64,000 nucleotides of DNA, taken from Lethocerus indicus (taxonomy: Eukaryota; Arthropoda; Insecta; Hemiptera; Belostomatidae). The notes under the pieces were generated by a model. It did no database searches. It saw only the letters and a list, made by a program, of their open reading frames with translations, and was not told the DNA's origin. The translations under genes and the position numbers were made by a program. Shown here in pieces: positions 12,061 through 23,580 of the stretch (the stretch's first letter is position 1; the number at the start of each line of letters is the position of its first letter). The stretch is from positions 25,864,954-25,928,953 of the forward strand of contig JACDQD010000005.1 of NCBI GenBank assembly GCA_019843655.1, read 5' to 3'.

Positions 12061-14640
12061 GGCCTGTTATATTAATCACCGCCGGGCGATATGACGCCAT
12101 CTCAACAGTCCCCGCTCATTCCTAAGCGAGAGAAATGCATTGTTGAAATTTCGAATCTCCGTAATCATTGCACGGACCGAATCACGACATTTATCGAAAC
12201 TTCAAAACTATTTAAATTTCCCATTGTTCGCGAATAAGCAATAGTTCTTAAAGTTTCTCTTTATTTTTTAAACGTTTAAAAAATAATTTATTCCATACTA
12301 TTATTAAAGGAATAATGTCTTAATAATTGCTTTGAAATAATGCCAAGAAATTTAATCGTTAATAAAATAAAGTAAGAAATTTAATATTATTATTCATTGT
12401 TCAATATTACTACCCCGAAATCAAAATTACTTAATTGAAAGCGCTGCGTCCAGGGCATATTTTCAATTAAACGAAGACATTTAAGAGGCATACCGGTGAG
12501 ATCGCGAAGAAGATATATAAGAAAAAAACTCCGAACAGACCAACTAAAATCCCGGCTGCATTTATTTATATTCAAACCGTGAGTGCGCCGTGGAGGGAGG
12601 ATCCCCCCCATTAAATAAATGAGACAAGGACTGGCACCGGCCCAAGGAGTTTAACAGGGGCGGGGGCGGGGGCGGAAGCGGCGGCCCCATCTGATCCCAT
12701 CCAATTAACGGATGCATGCAAATAACGGCTGCAAATTGGAACCTTTTCGCGGTCATCATCCGCGGTCCGACGGCGGCTCGCGGGACAATCAACGGCGGCC
12801 GGCGCCGATGAACTGAGCACACTCCTGTGCCTGTACCAGACAACCCGATAGAACAACATTGCATTTCCTGTTAGTACTCCACAGAAATTCGTGTGTACTT
12901 CGGTTATGCCAAAAGGAGAAATTGGTTTTGAATAGAACATACACGCCACGCGACAGCTAGTATATATTCCTTTGAACTCACCTTTGTCTGTTCCCTTATC
13001 TCGTTTCCTGGTGCGATGTTCATTTGCTCACTGCGAGAGAATTTGTGTCTATTTATTTAAACCGTCACTTGCTATTATAATGAAAATAAGGCCTTAGCGG
13101 TGTTACATTATTATATGATAGAAAATCAGTCGAGAATTCAGACAGAATAACGTTTTATAACGATCATTACAACCTCCCCCGAAAAAGGGTATTAACGGGA
13201 GTCTCGAAACACTGTTTTGAGAGTTTAGCTGTATCACTCTCCCTATTGTATTATAACATATAAAAGGATAACGAAATAAATGAGAGTCTTAGACTGCACC
13301 CCCGTTAAATTAGTCGACGGTCTTTCTCCTAGGCCAATTTCAGTTATTATTCTGTGAATAAATCCTTCTTCCAGACCTATCGTAATTAACGAAAATCTTT
13401 TTAAAATGCAAGCAGCTAGGGTGTCGCTATGAGAATTAATAATTTTATACGACACGTTGACATAGAAAAACCTAAATAAACCTAATACCTATAACTTAAA
13501 ATAATGACGGTATCGGATGGTCATAATTGACAGTGCTTCCCTCGTTGCCTATAGGAGTGGGGAATAAGTTTTCAGAGGACGCTTGAGAACCGTTCAAACT
13601 GTGCCTATTTTTCAGATTTATTGCGTATCCAATTCGATTCAAATGGGGTACACAGTTGTGTCTCTGGTGATTCTCCCTATCCCCGTTGGATTGTACTATT
13701 TAACTTGTCGCCGAGAATGGGCTGTCTTCTGTTTCGGCTTTCGGACTCAGAATATATGCTGCACGGCTAACTTGGAACATTCCGGTTAATGGACGGGAAC
13801 CTAATGAATTCGAATTTAATCCAAATTCACCTGGGTTTGTCCATTAATTCTTATACCGATGTGAGCAGTTTATTATCCCCAACCCAAGCTGTACGCACGG
13901 GATTTAAGAAAAATAAACAAATAGAGATGAAAATTTGCTTTTCTGATAATGAAAATTTCATATTGAATATGTTATGGTCGACCGAATTTATTTTTATCTA
14001 CGTTTCCCCTCACCTCATTATTACATAAATGATTAATTGTATTACAGTTATGTAATAAATACATCATTTATATAAGAAAAACCTTATTATGATTTATAAC
14101 TCATTTTTTTTGTACGACTGTATTTATATTCTGTAACTAATAATTTAAATGTTCATACTTATTTCCCTCATTTAAAGAGAGTTTGGAAGTACGCGGTGTC
14201 AATTATTATAAGGACTTCGAAAGCAGTAAATCAGATGTATTATCTTACACGCGAATCTAGAAAAGAATGGATTAGACACGGGATACAATAGAATAACTAG
14301 TTTGTATAGCGTTTCAATAAATATTTTTGTACTTTTCATAGAAAGTTAATTGTAATGATTTTTAAGCTAACTTACAATTACATTCTTTGTTGAACAACAC
14401 TCAAACATGTAAATCCGAAGAGTCCCCCTCTCCAGTGTAGAATACGGGACTGAAATTACTCGATTAATGGGTCAATTAAAACCCTAATTCAAGGGAATTA
14501 AACTTCTCCCGAATAAAAACTTACAAGAGTTCCAAGTGGAAATAATAATTCAGCCGAGATATAAACGCCTTTATCGTTTCGGTGGGTCAGGAGGGTGAGG
14601 GCCAAGATTCCGCAGAGCCGTTTAATGCAAGTCGAGTGTA
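12061..14640. other. Non-coding stretch with a GC patch at 12.6-12.8 kb
   Basis: The GC patch holds a (GGGGGC)-type run and overlapping minus-strand frames of 100 and 112 codons with no recognised domain. The rest is AT-rich. No gene is supported. Confidence 0.6.
12656..12687 (+). repeat. (GGGGGC)n-like G-rich simple repeat
   Basis: Roughly four G runs separated by single C, then GCGGCGG-type sequence. It has potential to form a G-quadruplex. Confidence 0.8.
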
Positions 14641-14665
14641 GAATTGGTCCGCGGCTCCTCCAGGG

Positions 14666-14802
14666 ATCTCTCTCTCTCTCTCCCCCTCCTCTCTCTCTCT
14701 CTCTCCTCTCCCTCACCCTCTCCCTCTCACTCTCCCTCACCCTCTCCCTCTCCATCACCCTCTCCCTCTCCCTCACCCTCTCCCTCTAACTCTCTCTCTC
14801 CA
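14666..14802 (+). repeat. (CT)n passing into a CCCTCACCCTCTCC-type minisatellite
   Basis: Starts as pure CT, then becomes an imperfect array built from CTCCCTCACCCT and CTCCCTCT blocks, then CT again. It accounts for the serine/proline/leucine-rich open frames on the plus strand and the arginine/glutamate-rich frame on the minus strand. Confidence 0.92.
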
Positions 14803-15326
14803 CTCTTGTTAATTTCCTACGATTCTCTCGGTTAAATGAACCGGCAAATTTGATTCTCCTACTTATATCTCCAGTTCGTCCTTCCCCGTTTCGACGAACC
14901 GCAAAACCAGCGGATTGGTGTGTACCGTGTTCCGATCGCGTCGTCACCAATCCGATTTTTTCGGGCAGATAATTTTTTTTCCGGCCGGGTTTAGGCCGCG
15001 ATTATCGCCGTCCCCGGAGATGGCTCGGGCGGTTTAACGAAGGAACCGGTGAATTAAAGCCGAGTTCTTAATTCCGAGTCGGGACGAAGCCCGAAGTGGG
15101 GCCAATTTGTGAAGAAATTATAATTTCCCGATTGTACGGGGAAATTGTTATCAACTTCATGCCCAAGAGATGTTCGCTCGTTTCTTCGGATTTAGCTGTG
15201 CTGAGTCGATGAAATGCACTGTAAACTATTTGTAAATTAACCCCTACGGGCCAGTCTAAAAACAGGTCAAGTGTGTAACATACGAAATGGTATTAGATAT
15301 ACGTCAGGACGAAAACAAACCATAAA
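14803..15326. other. Non-coding, moderately GC-rich
   Basis: A GC-rich patch lies at about 14880-15080. No open frame of length is present and no motif is recognised. It leads directly into a dispersed repeat. Confidence 0.55.
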
Positions 15327-15342
15327 ACAATACATGTATTGT
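15327..15342. repeat. 16-bp perfect palindrome
   Basis: ACAATACATGTATTGT reads the same on both strands. It ends 4 bases before the first 70-bp tandem unit of copy A. It may be its target site or left boundary, or chance. Confidence 0.85.
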
Positions 15343-15346
15343 CCTC

Positions 15347-15517
15347 AGCGCCCCCTGAGGGTGGTGCGGAAATGTACTTAACTAAAGTTCGTTGTGTGCA
15401 CTTGCACCGATAAACTAACGCCCCTTAGGGTGGTGCAGAAATGTACTTAACTAAAGTTCGTTGTGTGCACTTACACAGATAAACTAGCGCCCCCTGAGGG
15501 TGGTGCAGAAATGTACA
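15347..15517 (+). repeat. Three tandem units of about 70 bp with a CTCF-like core
   Basis: Units begin at 15347, 15417 and 15486 (periods 70 and 69 bp); the third is partial. Each opens with a C-rich hairpin: GCGCC, a short CCCTGAGGG-like loop, GGTGC. This is followed by GAAATGTACTTAACTAAAG and a GTGCACTTGCAC-like stretch. The first and third units contain AGCGCCCCCT, whose reverse complement fits the core of the known CTCF motif (AGGGGGCGCT). The second unit has lost it. One full and one partial unit recur in copy B. Confidence 0.93.
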
Positions 15518-15620
15518 GTAGTATTAAAATTTAGGATCAATAGGAAAACTTTTATGATCGTAAATACACAATACCAGATAGGTTTCCCGTCATATATTTG
15601 GAAGTCAGCATCTAATAGTT

Positions 15621-15640
15621 GTGACCAGTTTTTTGGTCAC
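15621..15640. repeat. Short hairpin, 7-bp arms
   Basis: GTGACCA and TGGTCAC flank a T-rich 6-base loop, inside copy A. Confidence 0.75.
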
Positions 15641-15741
15641 TAGTTGTTTGACCGATAATCCGACAAAGACTTGAGCTGATTAAGAAAATCCCTCCCAACC
15701 CAAATAAGACAAACAACATGCCCCAAAAACACAATAACAAG

Positions 15742-15806
<65 letters not shown>
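15742..15806. repeat. Compound (AC)n(TA)n microsatellite
   Basis: AC repeats to 15758, then TA repeats to 15806. It is internal to copy A; shorter TATATA stretches lie at the same place in copies B and C. Confidence 0.97.
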
Positions 15807-15809
<3 letters not shown>

Positions 15810-15882
15810 GACAAACTGACAACCACCACAGTACAAGTGAATATGCCCAAAAAGCATCCAAAGTGCCAAAGTGACTAACACC

Positions 15883-15919
15883 GCTACTAAAGATGCTGAG
15901 CAGCCGAAACCGGTCTACC
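15883..15919 (+). ncRNA. Decayed hammerhead ribozyme motif in copy A
   Basis: Aligned with copy C, the catalytic CTGAAGA has become CTAAAGA (the invariant G of CUGANGA is A). The GAAA box (15906-15909), palindromic ACCGGT (15909-15914) and cleavage-site C (15915) remain. Stem I GCTA now faces TACC, so only two pairs are left. From known hammerhead biochemistry, loss of that G should abolish cleavage. I call it an inactive relic. Confidence 0.6.
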
Positions 15920-15968
15920 AAAAGGCCAAACCAGCGAGAGGGGACAGAAACACACAAATTCTACGGTA

Positions 15969-18900
15969 ACGGCATTTTTAGTTTATGCGTCAATATCGGT
16001 GTTGATAATAATATCGAATTTGAATAATAGGAATCGGGGTTCATAGGACTCAACGCGAGGGGCGTTAACAAAAGATATCGTCTTCAAGTCGGAGGGAGCC
16101 AATACGTCCCCGTTGATGGATCGAGCCCCAGCCGGGATGATCGATCGGAACCGTCCGTTCTTAATGATCGGCCCTCGACAATATAAAGAGAAAGGTGACA
16201 AAAAGCCGGCGGAAAATATATAAACGCGATTTGGAGTCATTGGCTTCCGCGGTGTGGGCGGACCTCTTTCCCTTGGGTGTTTATGAGTTATAAATCGGAT
16301 TCCAGCGTTATCTGCCCGATCTCAGGAAAGTGGGCCCGTATTTATATTTACAGCGCGCTCCGGCATTTTATTAGGGCCGATTATGGTTCGCGTAAAACGG
16401 GCCGATAAAATTGGGGCTCCGTTTTGGGGTTTCGCTCACCGATGTTTGCTTTTCCGCCCGGCTCGAAGCCTTATCCTCTTTTGAAACACTGCCTTTTATT
16501 CAATTAACCCCAATTCATATAGCCTTCTTTCTCTCACTTCGGTTTCTTAATATTTATTATCTTATTTATTCCATCGCTGGTTCTAACCAACAGTACATAC
16601 AACCAGAAATAAATTGTTTATACCGGATAATGTAATTCTTACCAAACTTCTAAGATGCGGTAATTCCAGTTCATCGAACAAGAAAGGTTCTTTATACACT
16701 TCCTACAAGGAAGCATAATGTTGGAAAATAGTGATTATTATGATCAAATAACTCAAAACCTTCATTAGAATTAATTTTTCCCATGGACTAATGCAGTTTT
16801 AGATATAATAATTACTAACAATACGTACCTTATTCTGGAGTAAATTGTTTTATTAATGCACAATTGATACGCAAGAAATAGAGTGGAGAATTATAATTTA
16901 AATCCAATTTAAATATACACTGTTGATACTCGGTCGGCAATCTATTGTTTCCTGGGCTAAATACCGTTGGATATAATTAAATTCGAGCGCGACGCCCTGA
17001 AATCGAGGGGGCTGGCCCTCCACAAATACTTAAAAGGATGGGGATGGATAATTGAATTCAATATTAACAGAGTAAATGTGGGCAAATGGTGGCGGTGTCC
17101 CGCAGTCGATATAGAGGCCGCATTTTATCCAATCGGTGCCCTTATTCAGAGTGCCAGGCATCGTTAATTCTCTAATCCGAATTGAAACCCACATTTTTTA
17201 TATAAAACCTAACATTTCTCCCTTCTAGGTCGGGAATTTCAATGCAACGCTAATGCCAACTTGAATTAATAAATATCCGGGTGATTATGATTTTACATAT
17301 ACCGTCTGTTATCGTATTTAAGGAAGGTCATATGGTTGTTTTAATTTCTAATAAAGTATCAGACCGTCGTATAATACCCGCATCAGTTTTGAGGAGGCAA
17401 TAAGTTCGACGAACGATAATGAATCCCAGTACTTCGTCAAATAGATACTTCCCAGCGTGACACTAAATAACATTATCATTGCATGTCAGGTCAAACCGAA
17501 TTACAGAAGTTTCAGCAGGATGTCTATTATCAGATTAATTCAAAAAAACAAGGTCCTGAATTCTAAATACCGATTTGTTCCAGCAATCTTCACTCTCTCT
17601 TTCAGTCTCGAGCTTAAGGGATAAAGGTTCTTTATTCGGTCCTAACATACGGCCATATATTCTTCAGGGCGGGCGCTCCTTCGTGAAGACAAAATGGTCA
17701 AGATGTTTCACCGTCCAGACCAATAAGGACAGATAACACTCTTTGCGACCAATAAAGCACTGACTCCTTTTTTTTCAACCCCATTCTACAATATATCAAG
17801 ACAGTATTAAACTCACGATAAATTAATTGAAAATAAAGTATCATTATTGGAATTATTACGAACAGCGATACTAATATTGAGACAAGGAATGTCTACATAA
17901 TTTAATATAAATATTCTGCCATATTTTCACATATGTAAATGCAATACACAATCAGGACTAAGGTGTAATATATATTTCGGAATAAAAAAATATATATATG
18001 TATGATAAGTAATAATAACATTTTGCCTAATAATGAAGAGTACTTCATACATTTTAATGAACTCCAAAATCCCAATCAATAAAATATGTTTAAATTACTC
18101 CATAAAACATTATTTATTAAGATTATGTTTATTTCCAACACTAGTAGCGAAATGAATAAACGGATTTAAAAACTGGGATTTTCCTGCTTTCTGTAAATTA
18201 ATAAAAAATGTTAATCTCCATTATATCGTTTTAATATTGCCCCTAGTTTTTCAAATTTATGCCTCTCCGGCTTTCATTATTCGGGCAGGTTTAATAGCGG
18301 TTTTAATAATTATAAGCCGTTAAACTCTGACTGTTAATTTTTTCACTTCTACTGCTGGTTTGCAGGGACCGGGGACAAAGCGAGCCGGGGGCTGGGAGCG
18401 GGCTCGGCACGGACTAAATTAAATACGGACTCCAAGAGAGAGGGCGAGAGGGAAGACCGGTCTACCGTCTCGCTCCCTCCCGTTCCCGACTTCATTCTCC
18501 CTTCCTCGCTCCCACTAAATCTCCCTTTCTTCGAATCCCTCCCCCTCCCGCCGCCACATCCTCACCAATTCCCTCCCCGGAACTCGGCTATATTAAATGG
18601 TAGTTATTTGTCTTCGCCCCTGAGGGATAGGCGGGGAGTCGGTCGGGGTTTGGCCGAGCCTCGCATTTAGTGAAGTTTAATTTTTATTTGTGAAACCATT
18701 AGCCGAGATGGTGTCTCCAGTTACAGTCGGTATTCTAACCGCCTCCCAGGATTCTCGGAGGCCGACACCGAAATCACCTCTGGTCCAAAATCTGCCAGGG
18801 TACGTAGTATCATCGCTCAGGACCCAAGATAATTTGGCATCGATCGTCTTCACTATAATTTGGCTGATAGTTACACGCGCCACCTGCTAAGCCATTCTCT

Positions 18901-19970
18901 CAGAACATCTCTCATAATTGCTTTTTGCTGTAACAGTATAGTTTCGGTCATATGTTACACACACACAACGTTATTGACATAACCAATACAAGAGGTACGT
19001 ATGCACTCGTCTACCGTTGAATATAATTATAATCCTAATTCATCTAATCATAAGGAAGGAAACTATAAGAACTACATAACAAATGAAAAATAGATAAAAA
19101 ACAGAAGATACAAAAACCCTTCGACAAATGTCAACCGATCTATTATTATCTAATTTGGTTAGGTACTGCTAGCCACAATAAACCTATTTCTGTCTCGACC
19201 ACCGTCCCTCACAAATGGAAACATAAAATTATGCGTAAAAATAAACGTGAAGACAACTGCAAACCATTAGTCCCGGATCACTTCCACCCCAGTTGAGAGT
19301 CGTCGTCTGACGAAATAGGCTTCGCATAGGTTTCCTATCAACAGGCAAGAAGAATAAAAAAAACACAGAAAAGACATTTCGTTTAGTGGAGAACGCACCA
19401 GTGAAAGGCCTCGGGGCTGGAATTTTTCGACCTGGCCCCGCTGTTGTCCGCCTCTTCCCTAATAAACTGTGCGAAGTTTTAAAGTTGAATAGAAGTACGA
19501 AGGGCGGGCGGTTGAAGGGGGGGGGGAAGGAGGAGTAGATGGGAGAACAACAAAGAGGATAAAGTATAGTGGCCGCCTCCGACGGTAATGCATTAACGTT
19601 CAATGGCTAATAAGACGGAGCATTGTTGTGGGCAGATCAAAGAGTGTCCCTTATCTCGAAGGCCGGAGGAACAATGGCGAGGGAGAGGAACCAGTAGTCG
19701 TCTTTTCACGTTAACACTGATCAACATCCCCTCTCTTCCATCACTTGCCCTTCTGCCATTCCTTTCGAATTAATTTCACGGTTTTAGATTGTAATGTTTT
19801 TAAACTATCAGCCATTTGATGGTTATAAATTTTTGTACACATTTTACGCAAAATAATTTTTTTTGGAATGTGTGGGAGACTAATTAATCATTATGAATAA
19901 AATAAAATAAATAATATTGATAATATAAATATATTTTTTAATCGTAAGATAAATAAATAAATATATATAT
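15969..19970. other. Non-coding stretch with a GC island at 18.36-18.66 kb
   Basis: GC-richer sequence at about 16030-16440 and 18361-18660; the second has a long plus-strand pyrimidine-rich run at about 18450-18555. A G run lies at about 19513-19533. The 124-codon minus-strand frame at 19229-19603 has no recognised domain. The rest is AT-rich, with (AAAT)n-like sequence at 19950-19970 next to the SINE-like block. Confidence 0.58.
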
Positions 19971-19971
19971 A

Positions 19972-20170
19972 GCAAGCGCCATTAGCTGGTAAGGATGCTC
20001 AAAAGGAACGATATAAGGTCGAATTTTCGGATGAAGTTTGATGAGTTCGATCCCACGGGGGCGAAAAACGTCTGATCGCATCCAGTTCGGGCACTACTTG
20101 GCTAAGCCTTCGTAATCCGTTACATGATTCCGGACAGCTTCCCTAAGGGTTTTCCCTTCTATTTATCCAT
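19972..20170 (+). mobile_element. tRNA-type SINE-like fragment
   Basis: TAGCTGGTAAG at 19983-19993 resembles a Pol III A box within the tRNA-type context GCTGGTAAGGATGCTC. AGTTCGATCCC at 20044-20054 matches the B-box consensus GGTTCGATCCC in 10 of 11 positions. The boxes start 61 bp apart, wider than in most tRNAs. The body continues with a GTTTTCCCTTCTATTTATCC-like stretch (about 20149-20168) of a kind I associate with insect SINE bodies. The AT-rich tract lies on the left, not the right, and no target-site duplication is seen. It is probably an old partial copy. Confidence 0.45.
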
Positions 20171-23100
20171 GAAATATTTTAAAAAGTCTGCCCCTGCTTT
20201 TGCGAATACACTGTTCACACTCCTGCGAAGAAAAAAGAGCATTGAGCATTAATGAAAATCGGGTACTTCTCCACGACTGTTACATCGTATTCTGGACGGT
20301 AGGATTGACTTTTAAAAATGGTATGTTAAATTATATCCGTTCAATAAGTGTAAAATTTGGAACTAATTAAATAAATATGATTAAATTCAGGCTCAACTGG
20401 AACAATTCACCACGACCGTTTTTAATGAAATCTTCTATATAATGGCTTATTATAATTCCAGAAAATAGTTTCAACCACATTCTCGACCGAATTTTTTGGT
20501 AAGATTTTCAACTCGGCACGTTTTGTTTGTTGTAACATGTTTATTACAAGTATTTCTTTTAATATCTCAAGAGTGAGTATAAAATCGCAGTAAAATAATC
20601 ACTCAATGTCGGACCCTGATATTCGGTTCATTAGAACTTCGCCAACCGTTACTCGGCCTACCCAATAGCGGAATTTCGGGAAGAAATCTAATTTCTTTTT
20701 CCCTACCTCTGAATGTTTCAGACGACCAAATGGATTTCGCCGGTCTTCCTGGATTATTTAATTTGGAGCAAAACCCGATGGTGGATTGAAGGGGACCTCC
20801 CATACCTGCCCTCTAGGACAGCCCCTAAAACTTTTTGTGCCTCGATTATATCATGATTCCCAAGTATAATACTTTTTCACGTCACCGCCATAAGAAATAT
20901 TTCAGGAAATAGACAGTCTCTGTAATCTCTTGAAATACTAGTGATGAAAGAACATATTTTCATTTATTCACAACACGACTTCAAATTATGCTGAATTAGG
21001 ATGTATACACTAATAGAGAACACTCATTAAAATTATGTTCGATAGTTTATTACTTAACAACTGTTTGCCCTCAAGTTCAATACAAGTGACAGTTGGACAA
21101 ACATAATTTATCTATTGATTCAATAACCTAATAGCTTGATAAATGTGTTGTAAATTCCGATAGTACTGACATGAATTTGCTCTAAACGATTTGAGATGTG
21201 AAAAAATTGTAAATCGGAATGGCTCCGATCACAAAACTAGGCGACATACATGCGAGTTTGTAAATGAAATTCGAACTTACAGCTTATTCGAACTGAAATA
21301 TCTAGGCCAGGATTTACCTGCACGTTTCATGAGCCCAAGTGTCAATTTTCTCCGGCTCCTGAAGACGTCAAATCAATGTCATATTTTTTCGTGCTTCCAA
21401 ACACTCCGCTGTATAGTGTTTGAAATCGTATTGAACGAATCTTGTATCGCTTTAATCAACAATTTCGTCGCGTTGTTGAAGTCTTTGTTGGAGTTACGGT
21501 TTTCGAAATTTCCCGAATTCACTGGTCTCACGCCCGCCTTTCACACGGGCTTGTCAACACCAACCTGTCGCCGGCATTGCAAAAACTGTGCCACCGGATT
21601 TAATGTTCGCATATCTACACCGGCCTCGGCTGTTGATTAGATTTTGATCGAAACCGCCCACCTCCCGACCGACAATCTCGTAACATATTCGCGGCCGTCA
21701 CCGTATTGAACACCCCCCCCCGTAATACGATTCGCATAATGTTTGAAAATTCAAAATTCTACAAAGGATAAACGCCGCACGGAACCCGCAGTGACAAGCT
21801 CTCTCTGGATTCTTTCTCCCAATGAATATGAAAACGTTTCGAAGAGAAAACTTGACTATATTGACTAGGTTTCTTCTAGAACTGTTTCGGCTGCACGCCA
21901 TCTTCAGTAACTTTCTATCAACGGACCGGGCCATTGCAGACCACAAGATCACGGTATACAGGAAAATATTTTTTGTTTGATATATTTGAATATATTTGTT
22001 TGATCTATTGTGAGAATGTGTGTGCGCACGCCGCACGCTTGTTTATTAACTGGGTTTGTTAACTGTTCAATATGAATGTTGTATTTTGTTGATTTCTTAC
22101 AATAATTTATACTGAACGTTTTGATATCCTTAGATAACTAATTTAGATTTTTTCGAAATACACTGTATACATGAAATAATACGTTATACACGTTTGTGTG
22201 ACAACACGGTGGGAAATGTTTAAACGTTCTCTCGTGATGTCGACAGCTATAATTGAATAGATTAAAAGTTACTTAAATGATACACGTTACAAGGTCCGCC
22301 GGCGGTGCGGTAATATAATTGTCAAACTGTGTTAATTAAATTTTCAGAGTTTGTGTTTGCTGTATAATTATCTGACGGCCATTTTAGTCTAATCAGGGCG
22401 CTCGTTGGTGTTCATCGCGGCATCTGTATATTATGGCTCTATGTAATGACAGTCTTCAATAGCGGCGCTCGGTTATAGACCTGGGAAAACTATTTCGTAC
22501 TCGGTTTCCTTTTTCAATGAAAACTAAAAAATATTTTTTCAATGTCTCTCCTACGTGGGTTTTTCTTCGATCGTATGCATTTATTTACTGACGAGATTTG
22601 GCGTTCATTCGTTAACCATGGACAAAAGAGGGAGAATTATAAAAAATTGAGCTCTTGGAGAGGGATATACGCTGACGAATCAAGAATCCGGGGGAACGTC
22701 AATGTAAACTCGCCCAGGTTTTACAGACCATTTGATTCCGTACCAACGCTTAGGATTGGCGGAGTGATCGGAGTTGATCCTTTGCGTTGGAGGATAAGAG
22801 GAGGAAAGATAAGGGTCTCGTCCTCCTCCCAGCGCTGGGGATAAGTAAATCCTGGCCTAGAGCGAGATATTCGACTTGCCGATTCGAACGGGGGCGTCAC
22901 AAAGCATTATTTGCAATCGCCTCTCGGTACAACTAAAAAGGTTAGAATTTTAGTAATTTAACTTTGGCCCGCATACTTTAATCTCTGAAGGATGTCAAAA
23001 TCTGAATTTCTCCACACCTTTATGACGTGTGAACTCGTCGTCTGCAAAATAGCAGCGTATATTAAAAATTCATTAGAAATTAGTTAATTGTCTTTATTAG

Positions 23101-23580
23101 CTATCGAGTTCAAGTCCAATCATTATGATTTCTTATATATGTACATATAGCATGTGATCATATCTCTTTAATACAGGGTCTAATGGGTTGCTGTTCAGAA
23201 TAAATGTATTCTGGAGGATGATGAAAGTGCAGAAAATAGTAAGAGGCATGAAATTTCATAAAAATTCCGTAAAAATACCATTTAAATTCAAACTTAAATA
23301 CTATGAAATATTATTTTCGACTTGACTTTAATTGGCCGGCATCAAACAGTTTTGAAAGAATGTATTAACGAGGAACATTAAGATCGTTGGAATTCTAAAG
23401 CCTATACATTTCAACTGTTCTTCTTATTCCAATTTCATATTATTGCAAACAAAAAATATTAATGTAATGTGGATTACCTCGTCCGTTGTTTTAACTTAAA
23501 TAATACATCGATATTGTTCGACCGCACGGTATGTTCGAAATACAAAAGTTCTACTAGTAATTGCAGACATTAAAAATGTA
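20171..23580. other. Non-coding stretch, one unexplained 149-codon open frame
   Basis: The plus-strand frame at 21191-21640 (149 codons) is the longest here not caused by a microsatellite. It has a cysteine/histidine-containing C-terminus but no spacing I recognise and no supporting neighbours, so I do not call it a gene. A hammerhead-like motif lies at 21873-21919 on the minus strand. The remainder is AT-rich. Confidence 0.55.
21873..21919 (-). ncRNA. Hammerhead-like motif (degenerate flanks)
   Basis: On the minus strand CTGAAGA, an extra T, then GGC, a 5-base loop, GCC and GAAAC follow in order. Stem II is three perfect pairs. The stem III segment ACAGTT is not a clean palindrome and stem I is weak (about three pairs including G-U). 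It matches the Penelope-type layout seen in copy C but has no other similarity to that family that I can see. Confidence 0.4.

Larger units (their letters stand above)
15347..15966 (+). mobile_element. Dispersed repeat, copy A (tandem units, microsatellite, decayed hammerhead motif)
   Basis: Order seen: three tandem units of about 70 bp (15347-15517); a stretch with a 20-bp hairpin (15621-15640); a (AC)n(TA)n microsatellite (15742-15806); a conserved right part with a hammerhead-ribozyme-like motif (15883-15919); and a right end in CTACGG followed by TA (15967-15968). The right part from about 15650 matches copy B (52.4-52.6 kb) and, reversed, copy C (57.25-56.98 kb). No protein is encoded, so it is non-autonomous. 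Conserved CTGAAGA/GAAA motifs with a palindromic ACCGGT suggest a Penelope-like or retrozyme-like origin, known from those families. TA beside the right end would instead suit a TA-targeting DNA transposon. The left boundary is uncertain. Confidence 0.7.

Noticed and set aside
15347..15517. Regular repeats that might suggest a CRISPR array
   Set aside because: The units are contiguous tandem copies without variable spacers, in an animal-like sequence.
21191..21640. 149-codon open frame with several cysteines and histidines
   Set aside because: No zinc-finger or other spacing is recognised, there are no neighbouring exons or promoter signals, and the length is near what chance gives for the longest frame in 64 kb.
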